Assembly: GCF_029504735.1 (NCBI RefSeq)
Contig: NZ_JAQFIP010000002.1
Span: forward strand, 62,001 to 126,000
Length of the DNA: 64,000 nt
Source: Ereboglobus sp. PH5-10
GTDB lineage: Bacteria > Verrucomicrobiota > Verrucomicrobiia > Opitutales > Opitutaceae
Direction of reading: 5' to 3'
Part shown: in pieces, positions 8,607-18,377 of the stretch
Layout of the letters: every line of letters begins with the position of its first letter
Numbering within the stretch: the first letter of the stretch is position 1
Position numbers and translations under genes: made by a program
The notes under the pieces: model-generated
Told to the model about the DNA's origin: nothing
The model's database searches: none
What the model saw: only the letters and a program-made list of their open reading frames with translations

Positions 8607-9674
8607 ATGAGCAAATACACAGCCCCCGAATTCCTCACCGACCTTCTTCACGCCCGTTCTCCCTCGGGCTACGAATTCGAAGCCCAAAAAGCTTTCGACA
8701 AACACGTCAAAACTCACGCCGACGTTTACGAAAAGGACGCCATGGGCAACCGCCTCGCCACGCTCAATCCCAAGGGCGACCCCGTCCTCATGCTCGCCGG
8801 TCACATGGACGAGCTCGGCCTCCTCATCACCTACGTCAACAAGGACGGCTACCTCTACTTCCAAACCATCGGCGGACACGACCGCACCGTCATCTCCGGG
8901 CGCCGCGTCATCATCCAAACCGCCAACGGCCCCGTGAAAGGCGTCACAGGAAAACGAGCCATTCACCTCATGGACGAGGCCGACCGCAAAAAAGTCCCCG
9001 AGATTCACGAAATCTGGATCGACATCGGCGCGCGTTCCAAAAAAGACGCGCTCGCCCGCGTTTCCATCGGCGACTGCGCCACCTACGACCACGAGTTCGA
9101 GCTCATCAACGGCAGCATCGGCGCCGCCCGCGCCTTCGACAACAAAGTCGGCGCCTATGCCGTCGGCGAAGTCATTCGCCGACTCGCCAAGCAAAAGAAA
9201 AAACTCGCGGCCAAAGTCGTCTCCGTTGCGACCTCGCAGGAGGAAATCGGCACGCGCGGTGCCGCGACCTCCGTCCATGCCGTCAATCCGCACATCGCCA
9301 TCGCCATCGACGTCGGCCACGCGACCGACCACCCCGATTGCGACAATCGCAAATACGGCGAAACCACGCTTGGCGGCGGCCCGATCATTTGCCGCGGCGC
9401 GAACATCAACCCGAAAGTTTACGATCGCCTCGTCAAGTGCGCCAAAAAACTTCGCATCCCCTACCAGCTTGAGGCCGATCCGCGCCCGACCGGCACCGAC
9501 GCCCGCGCGCTGCAAATGGGCCGTGGTGGAGTCGCCACCGGCCTGATCTCCGTCCCTCTCCGCTACATGCACACCCCGAGCGAAATGGTCGACCTCGAGG
9601 ACGTCGAAGCCTGCGTAAAACTCCTAGCCGCCTTCGCTCTCTCCCTCGAAAAAGGCGACTACGCGCATTGGTGA
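8607..9674 (+). CDS. M42-family metallopeptidase (glutamyl aminopeptidase / tetrahedral aminopeptidase type)
   Basis: A 355-residue cytosolic co-catalytic metallopeptidase of the M42 (FrvX/CelM/TET) family. Expected metal-site motifs are present in order: LAGHMDELGL (His, then Asp/Glu), FDNKVGAYA (bridging Asp), SQEEIGTRGA (catalytic Glu and ligand Glu), AIDVGHATDHP (ligand Asp) and RYMHTPSEMV (ligand His). Length is normal. The ATG at 8607 (MSKYTAPEFLTDLL) fits the family N-terminus better than the upstream in-frame start. It is a single gene between repeat-rich spacers. M42 enzymes form TET dodecamers that trim peptides; exact specificity cannot be read from sequence. Confidence 0.9.
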   Translation: MSKYTAPEFLTDLLHARSPSGYEFEAQKAFDKHVKTHADVYEKDAMGNRLATLNPKGDPVLMLAGHMDELGLLITYVNKDGYLYFQTIGGHDRTVISGRRVIIQTANGPVKGVTGKRAIHLMDEADRKKVPEIHEIWIDIGARSKKDALARVSIGDCATYDHEFELINGSIGAARAFDNKVGAYAVGEVIRRLAKQKKKLAAKVVSVATSQEEIGTRGAATSVHAVNPHIAIAIDVGHATDHPDCDNRKYGETTLGGGPIICRGANINPKVYDRLVKCAKKLRIPYQLEADPRPTGTDARALQMGRGGVATGLISVPLRYMHTPSEMVDLEDVEACVKLLAAFALSLEKGDYAHW

Positions 9675-9780
9675 CAACCGCGGCGTGGACGCCGCAACCC
9701 GCAGGAGCCCAATCAAGTTGCAGCGGCGTAATCACCGCGTTGCCGGTCATGCGCGCCCTGCGAAGAAAATGACGGCTGAT

Positions 9781-9860
9781 TTTGGATAGAATTGGCAGGC
9801 TGATCAGGATGAAAAACACCCCATTTTCATAATCCTGTTCATTCTGCCATTCTGTCCAAA
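9781..9860. repeat. Degenerate inverted repeat upstream of glyA
   Basis: TTTGGATAGAATTGGCAGG at 9781-9799 is mirrored by the reverse complement of 9842-9860 (TTTGGACAGAATGGCAGAA), with 'aggat'/'atcct' words inside. It resembles the repeat at 8401-8500. A separate small hairpin CGGCGTGGACGCCG lies at 9681-9694, just after the peptidase stop. No glycine-riboswitch-like sequence was seen in this 275-bp leader. Confidence 0.5.
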
Positions 9861-9949
9861 CGTCTGCTTGGAGATTTTTCAGGATTTCGGGATTTGGGAT
9901 TTTTTCTTTGCCAGCCTTCGCTGTTTGGCGATGTATTTGCCTTTTCCTC

Positions 9950-11224
9950 ATGACCACGCTCAACGCCACACCGCTCAAAACACTCGACCCGGAAATCTAC
10001 GACTGCATCAAGTCCGAACTCGGGCGCCAGCAAAGCCACATCGAGCTCATCGCCTCGGAAAACTTTGTCGTGCCCGCCGTCATGGAAGCCCAAGGCAGCG
10101 TCCTCACCAACAAATACGCCGAGGGTTATCCCGGCAAACGCTGGTATGGCGGCTGCGAATTCGTTGACCAGGTCGAGCGGCTCGCCATCGAGCGCGCCAA
10201 AAAACTCTTCGGCGCCGAGCACGCCAACGTGCAACCGCATTCCGGCTCGCAGGCCAACTTCGCCGTTTACACCGCCGTGCTCCAGCCCGGCGACAAAATC
10301 CTCGGCATGAACCTCAGCCACGGCGGACACCTCACGCACGGAAACCCCGCCAATTTCTCCGGCAAACTCTACAAATTCGTGCAATACGGCGTGCGCGAGG
10401 ACAACGGCCTCATCGACTACGACGAGCTCGCCAAAGTCGCCGCCGCCGAGCAGCCCAAGATGATCACCGTCGGCGCCAGCGCCTACTCGCGCATCATCGA
10501 CTTCAAGCGCATGTCGGAAATCGCGCAAAGCGTCGGCGCGTATCTCTTCGCCGACATCGCGCACATCGCAGGCCTTGTCGCCACCGGCATCCACCCGTCG
10601 CCCGTTCCCTACGCGGATTTCGTCACCACCACCACGCACAAAACCCTGCGCGGCCCGCGCGGCGGCTTGATCATGTGCAAGGAAAAGCACGCCAAGGCGA
10701 TTGACTCCGCCATGTTCCCCGGCGGCCAGGGCGGCCCGCTCATGCACGTCATCGCCGCCAAGGCAGTGTGCTTCGCCGAGTGCCTCAAGCCCGAGTTCAA
10801 GGCCTACACGACGCAGCTCGCCGCCAATTGCAAGGCGCTCTGCGCCGCGATGGAAAAACGCGGTTATAAAATCGTCTCTGGCGGCACCGAAAACCACCTC
10901 TTCCTCGTCGATCTGCGCACCAACCTTCCCGAGCTCACCGCGAAGAAGGCGCAGGAAACACTCGATCTGGCCAACATCACCTGCAACAAAAACACCGTGC
11001 CCTACGAGACACGCTCGCCCTTCCAGGCGTCCGGCATCCGCCTCGGCACGGCGGCGGTGACATCGCGCGGCATGAACGAGGCCGACATGGACGACATCGC
11101 CATGTGCATCGACCAAGTGTTGAAGGCAATCGGCACGCCCGACGAGGCCACCGCAATCGAGGCGTCCAAAAAACGCGTCCTCGAGCTGACGGCAAAATAT
11201 CCGCTGCCCTACACGATGGCGTAA
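9950..11224 (+). CDS. glyA: Serine hydroxymethyltransferase
   Basis: A PLP enzyme that interconverts serine and glycine and charges tetrahydrofolate with a one-carbon unit. The 424-residue protein has the family N-terminus ([20 protein letters not shown]), [20 protein letters not shown], the [13 protein letters not shown] block, and the PLP-lysine motif [15 protein letters not shown] at about residue 225-239. The length is normal. The ATG at 9950 ([17 protein letters not shown]) is chosen over an upstream in-frame start. It is a single-gene unit ended by a strong hairpin terminator. Confidence 0.97.
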   Translation: MTTLNATPLKTLDPEIYDCIKSELGRQQSHIELIASENFVVPAVMEAQGSVLTNKYAEGYPGKRWYGGCEFVDQVERLAIERAKKLFGAEHANVQPHSGSQANFAVYTAVLQPGDKILGMNLSHGGHLTHGNPANFSGKLYKFVQYGVREDNGLIDYDELAKVAAAEQPKMITVGASAYSRIIDFKRMSEIAQSVGAYLFADIAHIAGLVATGIHPSPVPYADFVTTTTHKTLRGPRGGLIMCKEKHAKAIDSAMFPGGQGGPLMHVIAAKAVCFAECLKPEFKAYTTQLAANCKALCAAMEKRGYKIVSGGTENHLFLVDLRTNLPELTAKKAQETLDLANITCNKNTVPYETRSPFQASGIRLGTAAVTSRGMNEADMDDIAMCIDQVLKAIGTPDEATAIEASKKRVLELTAKYPLPYTMA

Positions 11225-11266
11225 GGGCATTTTTCGACGTCGCGTCATAAAGCGATGGCATTGCAG

Positions 11267-11291
11267 GGCGCGCCGCAAGCGCGCCTTTTTT
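11267..11291 (+). terminator. Rho-independent terminator of glyA
   Basis: A 7-bp perfect stem GGCGCGC / GCGCGCC (11267-11273 and 11279-11285) with loop CGCAA is followed by six T residues (11286-11291), 42 bp after the glyA stop codon. Confidence 0.85.
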
Positions 11292-11415
11292 GTGCGAACG
11301 CATCAGCAAAGTCATTCACATGCGCGGGGCGCGCACGCTGGGCACGGCCCCATGGGCCGCGCGGCAAAAGATGAACGAGCGCGCCGCTGTGCTTAACACG
11401 CGATTTTGCGGATGA

Positions 11416-12408
11416 TCACGATGCCAGGATTTTGTCGATGCTTGCGATTTCCGCGTCGCTGAAGTCTGTGTTTTTCAACGCGCCGAGGTTGTCATCGATT
11501 TGCCTGGTTTTGCTTGCGCCAATGAGCGCGGTCGTCACCACCGGCTGACGCAAAACCCATGCGAGCGCGAATTGCGCGAGGGATTGTCCGCGCGCTTTTG
11601 CCATTTCATTGAGCGCCCGAAGCTGCGCGAGCTTGGCCTCGGTGATATCCTCCGGTTTCAGGAATCGCGGATCGTGCGCGGCGCGCGAATCGGCGGGGAT
11701 GCCGTTCAGGTAGCGATCCGTGAGCAGCCCTTGCGCGAGCGGGCAAAAGGGAATGCAGCCAATGCCTTCGCGCGCGAGCACGTCGATCAGGCCGTGTTCC
11801 GGCGTGCGTTCATACATGTGGTATTTCGGCTGATGGATCAGGCAGGGTGTGCCGAGGTCGCGGAGGATCGCGGCGGCGCGGGCGGTTTGATCGGGATTGT
11901 AGTTGGACAGCCCGGCGTAAAGCGCCTTGCCGGAGCGCACCGCATGCGCAAGCGCGCCCATGGTTTCATCGAGGGGTGTTTCGGGGTCGAAACGGTGCGA
12001 GTAAAAAATGTCCACGTAATCGAGGCCGAGTCGCTTGAGGCTTTGGTCGAGCGAGGCGAGCATGTATTTGCGGCCGCCCCATTCGCCGTAGGGGCCGTCC
12101 CACATCTGGTAACCGGCCTTGGTGGAAATGATGAGTTCGTCGCGATGGGCGGCGAGTTCCTCGCGGAGAATGCGTCCGAAGTTGGTTTCCGCGCTGCCCG
12201 GCGGCGGGCCGTAGTTGTTGGCCAGGTCGAAGTGCGTGATGCCTTTGTCGAAGGCATGCAAAACGAGCGTGCGCGCGTTTTCAAAAAGCACGTTGTCGCC
12301 AAAGTTGTGCCACAGGCCGAGCGAGAGCCGCGAAAGTTTCAGCCCGCTGCGGCCGCAGCGTTTGTAGATCGAGGAGTCCGAATAGCGCGAGGGAGAGGGT
12401 GTGTGCAT
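11416..12408 (-). CDS. Aldo/keto reductase, YghZ (L-glyceraldehyde 3-phosphate reductase)-like
   Basis: A 330-residue NADPH-dependent AKR. Motifs include GLKLSRLSLGLWHNFGD, THFDLANNYGPPPGSAE (catalytic Asp and Tyr), ISTKAGYQMW (catalytic Lys), DIFYSHRFDP (His), and the C-terminal cofactor-binding LIGASKTRQIDDNL. The sequence resembles E. coli YghZ/Gpr throughout (YGEWGGRKYMLASLDQSLKR). It probably detoxifies short aldehydes such as methylglyoxal or reduces L-glyceraldehyde 3-phosphate; the substrate is not certain. It is convergent with glyA and 55 bp downstream of the yceH-like gene on the same strand. Confidence 0.9.
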   Translation of the reverse strand: MHTPSPSRYSDSSIYKRCGRSGLKLSRLSLGLWHNFGDNVLFENARTLVLHAFDKGITHFDLANNYGPPPGSAETNFGRILREELAAHRDELIISTKAGYQMWDGPYGEWGGRKYMLASLDQSLKRLGLDYVDIFYSHRFDPETPLDETMGALAHAVRSGKALYAGLSNYNPDQTARAAAILRDLGTPCLIHQPKYHMYERTPEHGLIDVLAREGIGCIPFCPLAQGLLTDRYLNGIPADSRAAHDPRFLKPEDITEAKLAQLRALNEMAKARGQSLAQFALAWVLRQPVVTTALIGASKTRQIDDNLGALKNTDFSDAEIASIDKILAS

Positions 12409-12463
12409 GAGTTATTGTGAGACCGGTTCGGGATTTGGTTTTCTGGAATTTAAGTTTTCCCCC

Positions 12464-13147
12464 TTACGCGCCTCCGAGCGCTTTGTGAAGCGTTTCGAGT
12501 TCGTTGCGTAAACACGCGACTTCCGCCTCCAGCGCGGCGAGGCGCTGCTCGACCTCGGGAGGAAGCGTTTGCGTGACTGTGACCGGGGTGGCTTCCGGCG
12601 CATCGGCGGCGGGTTCGCCCGTCAGGAGTTGCGCCCAGCGCGCCTCTTTTTGCCCGCGTTGCGGAGGAAGTTTGCGCGCGAGCGGTTCGGCGCGCGCGGC
12701 GAGATCTGCGAGAATTTGCTCCAGTTCGCCGACGGTGGCGGGCATGGCGGCCATGCGTTCGCCGCGCGTGCGAAGCTCGGCGGTGGTTTGCGGACCGCGC
12801 AGGAGCAATTCGGCAAGAATCACGCGGGCGGTCGGCTCCATCGGATAAACCTGGTCGAGCATGTGCCTGAATTTTGCGACGCGCGCCTCCGCGCCGGCGA
12901 AGTGCGTGGCGAGCCGCTTCTGGCGCAAGCCGTCGAGCGCGTGCTCGATATCCTCGTGCGTGGCGGCGAGAATCGGGTTGCGGTTGTTGCGCTGGTTGGC
13001 GGCGTTGACAAGCGCGTTGAGCGTGAGCGGATAGATGTCGGGCGTGGTGAGTTCCTTTTCAATCAGGCAACCGAGCACGCGCGCTTCGAGCGGCGAAAGA
13101 GTGTTGGGGTTTGAGGACGATAGATCGGGCTGCGTTTCTGTTGTCAT
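12464..13147 (-). CDS. YceH/DUF480 family winged-helix protein
   Basis: A 227-residue soluble protein with the DUF480 hallmark N-terminus (LSPLEARVLGCLIEKELTTP) and YPLTLNALVNAANQRNNRNP, followed by a second wHTH (VILAELLLRGPQTTAELRTR). DUF480 proteins carry two tandem winged-helix domains; their function is not established. An Ala/Pro linker and a C-terminal coiled coil (VEQRLAALEAEVACLRNELE) end the protein. The ATG at 13147 (MTTETQPDLSS) is used; the upstream in-frame extension is basic and unlike the family. Confidence 0.88.
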   Translation of the reverse strand: MTTETQPDLSSSNPNTLSPLEARVLGCLIEKELTTPDIYPLTLNALVNAANQRNNRNPILAATHEDIEHALDGLRQKRLATHFAGAEARVAKFRHMLDQVYPMEPTARVILAELLLRGPQTTAELRTRGERMAAMPATVGELEQILADLAARAEPLARKLPPQRGQKEARWAQLLTGEPAADAPEATPVTVTQTLPPEVEQRLAALEAEVACLRNELETLHKALGGA

Positions 13148-13228
13148 GCGCGCAAGCATCACCGCGCGCGCGATTCTGCGCAAGGGTGTTGCTCAAAAAA
13201 CCACACGCGTGGCCGTCCGCGGACGGGC

Positions 13229-13711
13229 TCAGGGTTTGCTGATGAGGGCGACGGCGTGGGCGGCGATCGCGAGGGAGCGGCCGATGTCGTCGGAGCCCTC
13301 GTTGGTCGTCGCCTTCAGACCGATGCAATCGGTCGCGATGCCAAGCGAGGCGGCGAGTGTGTTTTTCATTTCATCGAGCCGGGGCTGGATTTTCGGTTGC
13401 TCGGCGATGAGCGTGGCGTCGATGTTGACGGGGCTCCATCCGCGCCCGGCAAGGGTGGCGATCACGCGGCGGAGGAGGATTTGCGAATCGATGTCCTTGC
13501 AGGCGGGATCGGTGTTCGGAAAAAAGTGTCCGATGTCGGGGAGGCCGGCGGCGCCGAGGAGTGCGTCGCAAATGGCGTGCGTGAGGCAGTCCGCGTCGGA
13601 GTGTCCGTCAAGCCCGACGGGCGACTCGTCAAAGCGGACGCCGCCAAGAATCATGGGGCGCCCGGCTTTGGTGCGATGGATATCATAACCGAGGCCGATG
13701 CGGATGGGCAT
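13229..13711 (-). CDS. ispF: 2-C-methyl-D-erythritol 2,4-cyclodiphosphate synthase
   Basis: IspF cyclises CDP-ME-2P to MEcPP in the MEP pathway. At 160 residues it has normal length. Metal ligands are in GYDIHR (residues 8-13) and DGHSDADCLTHAICDALLGA. DIGHFFPNTDP and the C-terminal ATTNEGSDDIGRSLAIAAHAV (family 'TTNE...IGR') are also present. It follows ispD 36 bp downstream on the same strand, so the two are probably cotranscribed. Homotrimeric, cytosolic. Confidence 0.96.
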   Translation of the reverse strand: MPIRIGLGYDIHRTKAGRPMILGGVRFDESPVGLDGHSDADCLTHAICDALLGAAGLPDIGHFFPNTDPACKDIDSQILLRRVIATLAGRGWSPVNIDATLIAEQPKIQPRLDEMKNTLAASLGIATDCIGLKATTNEGSDDIGRSLAIAAHAVALISKP

Positions 13712-13747
13712 TTTTGGAGCGGGAGGTTTCAGGTTTTTGCGGACGGC

Positions 13748-14476
13748 TCAATTCGATGGCCCGGCGCTTTTGCTCCAAAGCGCATTTTCCTCCGCGATGC
13801 GCTCGATGGAGTTGTTGATGAACTCAAAATAGGAGAGGTCGGCGGGCGTGGTGAGCTTTGGGTTGGGGTGGGGGTTTTCCAAAAGCGCGACGGGCTGGCC
13901 GAGCAGTTCCACGGCGGCGGCGTCGTCCGTGATCTCCAGTCCGCGGTCGATGATGCGGGTGTAAGCCCTGGTGATGAGTTCGCGGCTGAAAACCTGCGGC
14001 GTTTCCATTGCCCAAAGATTGGAGCGGTCGATCGTTTTGAGGCGGCCCTCGCCGGAGTGTTGCTTGATGGTGTCGCTCACGCGGTGCGCGAGCACGACGG
14101 CGTGTTCGCGGCGGACGATCTTGAGCAGGCCGACGAGTTGTTCGGGGCGAACAAAGGGGCGCGCGCAATCGTGGATGAACACATGCTCGATGTCGGCGGG
14201 CAGCGCCTCGAGCGCGGCGGCGACCGAGGCCTGCCGCGTGCGCCCGCCGCGCACAAAAATGGCGGGGGTCGGCGCGTAGGCGGAAAGCGCGGTGAGCTGG
14301 CGCTGGTCGCGGGTGGTGACGATGTAGAGATCGGCGACGCCGCTTTCCATGAATGCTGCGACGGAATGCGCGAAAAGCGGACGTCCGCCGAGGGGGACGA
14401 GCACCTTGTCGGTGACTGCGCCTTGCATGCGCTTGCTTGATCCTGCGGCGAGTAAGATGGCTGCGGTGCGGCTCAT
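13748..14476 (-). CDS. ispD: 2-C-methyl-D-erythritol 4-phosphate cytidylyltransferase
   Basis: IspD transfers CMP to MEP. The 242-residue protein starts with the nucleotide-binding loop ILLAAGSSKRMQG and shows VLVPLGGRPLFAHSV, IFVRGGRTRQASV, VFIHDCARPFV, and WAMETPQVFSRELI followed by TDDAAAVELLGQPV. These are the usual IspD motifs in the right order and spacing. It directly precedes ispF on the minus strand, a common bacterial pairing. Confidence 0.96.
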   Translation of the reverse strand: MSRTAAILLAAGSSKRMQGAVTDKVLVPLGGRPLFAHSVAAFMESGVADLYIVTTRDQRQLTALSAYAPTPAIFVRGGRTRQASVAAALEALPADIEHVFIHDCARPFVRPEQLVGLLKIVRREHAVVLAHRVSDTIKQHSGEGRLKTIDRSNLWAMETPQVFSRELITRAYTRIIDRGLEITDDAAAVELLGQPVALLENPHPNPKLTTPADLSYFEFINNSIERIAEENALWSKSAGPSN

Positions 14477-14533
14477 TTTTGGAAGTTAAAAATTAAGGGT
14501 TGGGAAGCGGAAAGTAAAACGAATACAGGCGCG

Positions 14534-15259
14534 TCATCCATCATTGGCCTGCGTCTGGTTGTGACGCTGTCTAAGTTCCTCCATGATTGCGCGGGCGGCG
14601 GCGGCGGGATCGGGAGCCTTGAGAATGGGGCGGCCGACAACGATGAATGACGAGCCCGCGCGCGCCGCCTCGGCGGGAGTCATGGTGCGCTTTTGATCGT
14701 CGGTGCCCGCGGCGGCGGCGGAGCGGATGCCGGGCGTGACGAGTTGCATGTGCGCGGGAAGCTCGCGGCGAAGCACGGGGACTTCGAGCGGCGAGCAAAC
14801 GAGGCCGCGCAGACCCGCGTCCGTGGCGAGTTTTGCGAGGCGCAAAACCTGGGATTCGGGAGCGGCGTTGACGCCGGTTTCGGCGAGGCCGGCGGCATTG
14901 GTCGAGGTGAGGACGGTGACGCCGAGGAGGAGCAGCCCGGGCTTGGTTTGTGCGGCGGCTTTTTGCGCGGCGACCATCATTTCCCGTCCGCCGCAGGTGT
15001 GGAGTGTCAGCATTCCGATGGGAAGCGGCGCGAGCGATTCAACGGCCTTGGCGACGGTGTTGGGGATGTCGTGGAGCTTGAGATCGAGAAAAACATTGAA
15101 TCCCTCGTCGGCGACGGCGCGGACGTAATCGGGGCCGTGGGCGGTGAACATTTGCAGGCCGATTTTCACCCAGTTGAGCGATCCGCGCAATTGGCGGAGC
15201 AGGGGCGCGGCTTCTTCGCGGGTTGGAACGTCGAGTGCGAGAATCAGGTCGGTGGACAT
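14534..15259 (-). CDS. pyrF: Orotidine 5'-phosphate decarboxylase
   Basis: The last step of UMP synthesis. The 241-residue protein has LILALDVPTREEA, VKIGLQMFTAHGP, the catalytic DLKLHDIPNTV, TLHTCGGREMM, the phosphate-binding LVTPGIR, and RMTPAEAARAGSSFIVVGRPI (consensus T...A...G...vvGR). The ATG at 15259 (MSTDLILALDV) is used because the long upstream in-frame extension has no similarity to the family. It is divergent from the M16 protease gene, with about 210 bp between them. Confidence 0.96.
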   Translation of the reverse strand: MSTDLILALDVPTREEAAPLLRQLRGSLNWVKIGLQMFTAHGPDYVRAVADEGFNVFLDLKLHDIPNTVAKAVESLAPLPIGMLTLHTCGGREMMVAAQKAAAQTKPGLLLLGVTVLTSTNAAGLAETGVNAAPESQVLRLAKLATDAGLRGLVCSPLEVPVLRRELPAHMQLVTPGIRSAAAAGTDDQKRTMTPAEAARAGSSFIVVGRPILKAPDPAAAARAIMEELRQRHNQTQANDG

Positions 15260-15472
15260 TGCGGAAATGTTGAATGCGGATTGCGTGACGCGAAATGTAG
15301 GATGCGCGGGGCGCGGGTTGCAATCGCAGTTTTTGGATAATGATTTGGACGAAGGGCATTGGGTTTCTGTGGTCAAATGCCGGGTGCTCTTTATTTTCAT
15401 AAATAAACCTTCATAATTTGGGCTCCGATTTCTGGTTGCGGCGATTGCGGAGTGCTCGCAAAAATCGGCGCC

Positions 15473-18331
15473 ATGAATCACAAGTCCGTGCGCCGGTTTT
15501 TATTTGTTTTGTGTTTGCTCGCGCTTCCGTTTGTTCGCGCGGAAAACAACGAGCCCTCGGTGCCGCCGCTTAAGCGGCTCGCGAACGACCAGTCGGAATA
15601 CCGCCGCTTCACGCTCGACAACGGCATCAAGGTCATCCTGCTCTCCGACCCGAAGCTCAACAAATCCGCCGCGTCGCTCGCCGTGGGCGCGGGCTCGCTC
15701 AGCGATCCGCGCGACAGGCAGGGGCTCGCGCATTTCCTCGAGCACATGCTTTTTCTCGGCACGGAAAAATATCCCGACGTGAACGATTACGGGAACTACC
15801 TCACCAGCAACGGCGGCTATAATAACGCCTACACCGCCGACGACCACACGAACTACCTTTTCGAGATTCGCCACGAGGCGTTCGAGGGCGCGCTCGACCG
15901 GTTCGCGCAATTTTTTATCGCGCCGCTTTTCACGCCGGAGTTCACCGAGCGCGAGTTGAACGCGGTCAATTCCGAGAATCAGAAAAATCTCGAAAACGAC
16001 GGCTGGCGCGCCTACCAGCTCCGGCGCTCGGTCTACCGCGCGGATCATCCGGCAAACCATTTCGGCACGGGCAACAGCGACACGCTCGCGGGCGTGACTC
16101 GCGAGGAACTGCTCGCGTTCTACAATAAACACTACAGCGCCGACCGCATGACGCTCGCGCTCGCCGGACGCGCCGGCCTCGACCAAATGGAGCAGTGGGT
16201 GCGCCGGTATTTTTCGCCGGTCAAAAACCGCGATCTCGGCGCCCTGCGCTATGATCCCGATTACCTTTCACCGAGGGCGGCGCTGCGCGTCGTGCGCATC
16301 GAGCCGATTGCCGATCTGCGCCAGATTTCGATTGAATTTCCGATGCCCGCGTTGGGCGCCGAGTGGCGTTCGAAACCGGCCGGGCTGCTCGGCTTCATCA
16401 TCGGGCACGAGGGCGAGGGCAGCCTGCTTTCGCAACTGAAGGCCGAGGGCCTCGCGATTAGTCTTGGCGCGGGAGCGCACGACGAGACGCGCGACTACGG
16501 GCGCTTTTCGATAAGCGCGCAGCTCACGCCCGCCGGTTTGCAAAATTACCAGCGCGTGCTCGAGCTGGTCTTCACCGCAGTCGCCGAAATCAAGCGCGCC
16601 GGTTATCCCGCGTATCTGTTTCACGAACGCCGGACGATGGCCGCGCTCGACGAACTTTATCAGGACAAGGGCGAGGGCGCGAGTCGCGCCGTGTTTCTGG
16701 CGAACCAGCTCGCGTATTATCCGCTCCCGATTGCGGAGCGCGTGCCCTACCTCTGGCTTCGCGAGGACCCGGCGGCGTTTGAAAAATTTCTCTCGTATTT
16801 GCGACCCGACAACATGCTCGTTTCGATCACCGCAAAAGGCGTCGAGACCGACGCGACCGAAAAATACTACGGCACGAAATACAGCTATCGCGAGGAAACG
16901 GGTTCCGCCTACGACCGGCTCGTCGCCGCGCTCGGCGCGCGCGCGCTTCCAGAAGGCGTGGCGATTCGCATTCCCGCGCCCAATCCGTATATTCCCGCGA
17001 GCGCGGCGGTCCGCTCCATCGCGCCCGCGCGCTTGATCGACGAGCCGGGGCTCAGCCTGTATTACGCGCAAGACACCGAGTTTCAGCGCCCGATGGTCAC
17101 GCAGATTTTCACGTTTCGCCTGCCGCGCTCGTTTGCCTCGCTCGAAAACGCCGTCGCACTCCGCTTCTACGCCTCGTGCCTGAACGAGGCGCTCAATGAA
17201 ACCACCTACGTCGCCTCGGAGGCGGGGCTCGACGTGCGCGTGTCGGCGTCGCTCACCGGCGGCGTCACGATCACGCTCAACGGTTACGATGAATCCGCCG
17301 CGCGACTGCTCGCCACCGTCTCGTCGCAACTCGTGGATTTCAAATTGGACGGGGAGCGCTTCGCCGCGCTGAAGGACCGCATCGTTCGCGGCCTCCGCAA
17401 TTTCGAGCGAGGCGACGCCTACCGCATCGCCATGACGACGCTCAACAGCATCACCGGCGAGTTCGTCTACCGTCCCGACGAGCAGATCGCCGCCGCCGAA
17501 AAAATGACGCTCGCCGACGTGCGCGCCTTTGCGCGCGAACTCTACAAAACGGGCAAGGTTGAGGCGCTCATTTACGGCAACGTCACCGGCGCGGAAGCCG
17601 TCGCGCTGGCGCGAAAATTCCGCAGCCACAAGCCCGCGCCCGAAAGCGCGCTGCTGCGGGATCGTTATCTGGAGATTGCGGCGGGCGCGGAAGTGCGGGC
17701 GAGCGAGAAGCTCATCGTCAACAATTCCGCCATGGTGCTGCGCTACAAACTCGGCGACACCTCGCCGGAGATGCGCGCGGCGGCAGTCGCGCTCGGCATA
17801 TTTGTGGCGGAGCCGTTTTTCACGGAACTGCGCACGCGCCAGCAACTCGGCTACATCGTCAGCGGCGGCGCGTCGTCCGGGAAAACCGAGAGCATCGCTT
17901 ATTTTATCATTCAGTCGGGCAATCATCCGGCGGACGAATTGGAGAAACGCGCGCTCGCGTTCATCGGCACGCTGCCCGGTCAACTCGCCGCGCTCGACGA
18001 TGCCGCGTGGGCGCAGATCATTGCCGGCGCACGCTCGCGCCTTGAGGAAAAGGACAAGTCAATCGACGAGCGCGCCGGCCGCCTCTACGCGCTCGCCTAC
18101 GATTACAACGCGGACTGGGAGCGCCGCGCGCAAACGCTCGCCGCGCTCGACACGCTCACGAAGACGCGCGCCGTCGAAATCCTGAAAAACGCGTTTGGTG
18201 AAAAAACGCGCGGACAAGTCACCGTGCTCGCCTTCTCGCGCGACCACGAGCCAGCCGACGCGAACGCGCCGAAGCCGACGTTTGATTTCGAAAAACGCAC
18301 CGAGTGGAAAAAGACGCGGAGTTACAAGTGA
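15473..18331 (+). CDS. M16 (pitrilysin/insulysin) zinc protease, exported
   Basis: A 952-residue protease. A signal peptide (MNHKSVRRFLFVLCLLALPFVRA) indicates export to the periplasm. The inverted zinc motif HFLEH is at 87-91, with the third ligand Glu168 in NAVNSENQKN. Length and the presence of two M16 halves plus inactive domains fit the pitrilysin/insulysin group (M16A). The C-terminal substrate-channel sequence LRTRQQLGYIVSGG is also typical. It degrades peptides; precise substrates cannot be inferred. The ATG at 15473 is used. A palindromic repeat separates it from the next gene. Confidence 0.93.
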   Translation: MNHKSVRRFLFVLCLLALPFVRAENNEPSVPPLKRLANDQSEYRRFTLDNGIKVILLSDPKLNKSAASLAVGAGSLSDPRDRQGLAHFLEHMLFLGTEKYPDVNDYGNYLTSNGGYNNAYTADDHTNYLFEIRHEAFEGALDRFAQFFIAPLFTPEFTERELNAVNSENQKNLENDGWRAYQLRRSVYRADHPANHFGTGNSDTLAGVTREELLAFYNKHYSADRMTLALAGRAGLDQMEQWVRRYFSPVKNRDLGALRYDPDYLSPRAALRVVRIEPIADLRQISIEFPMPALGAEWRSKPAGLLGFIIGHEGEGSLLSQLKAEGLAISLGAGAHDETRDYGRFSISAQLTPAGLQNYQRVLELVFTAVAEIKRAGYPAYLFHERRTMAALDELYQDKGEGASRAVFLANQLAYYPLPIAERVPYLWLREDPAAFEKFLSYLRPDNMLVSITAKGVETDATEKYYGTKYSYREETGSAYDRLVAALGARALPEGVAIRIPAPNPYIPASAAVRSIAPARLIDEPGLSLYYAQDTEFQRPMVTQIFTFRLPRSFASLENAVALRFYASCLNEALNETTYVASEAGLDVRVSASLTGGVTITLNGYDESAARLLATVSSQLVDFKLDGERFAALKDRIVRGLRNFERGDAYRIAMTTLNSITGEFVYRPDEQIAAAEKMTLADVRAFARELYKTGKVEALIYGNVTGAEAVALARKFRSHKPAPESALLRDRYLEIAAGAEVRASEKLIVNNSAMVLRYKLGDTSPEMRAAAVALGIFVAEPFFTELRTRQQLGYIVSGGASSGKTESIAYFIIQSGNHPADELEKRALAFIGTLPGQLAALDDAAWAQIIAGARSRLEEKDKSIDERAGRLYALAYDYNADWERRAQTLAALDTLTKTRAVEILKNAFGEKTRGQVTVLAFSRDHEPADANAPKPTFDFEKRTEWKKTRSYK

Positions 18332-18348
18332 ACGCGTTTATCAATATA

Positions 18349-18370
18349 GCACGGACAGGAATGTCTGTGC
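18349..18370. repeat. Palindromic repeat GCACRGACA-N4-TGTCTGTGC (single copy)
   Basis: The arms are GCACGGACA (one mismatch from perfect) and TGTCTGTGC around GGAA. The same 22-bp palindrome occurs as an inverted pair at 39725-39796. It lies 17 bp after the M16 protease stop and 7 bp before the ATG of the pseudouridine synthase, so it overlaps the expected leader and ribosome-binding region. Confidence 0.8.
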
Positions 18371-18377
18371 TCCCGTT

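Noticed and set aside
9675..9949. Glycine riboswitch in the glyA leader
   Set aside because: No tandem aptamer-like sequence; the leader is a short-word inverted repeat.
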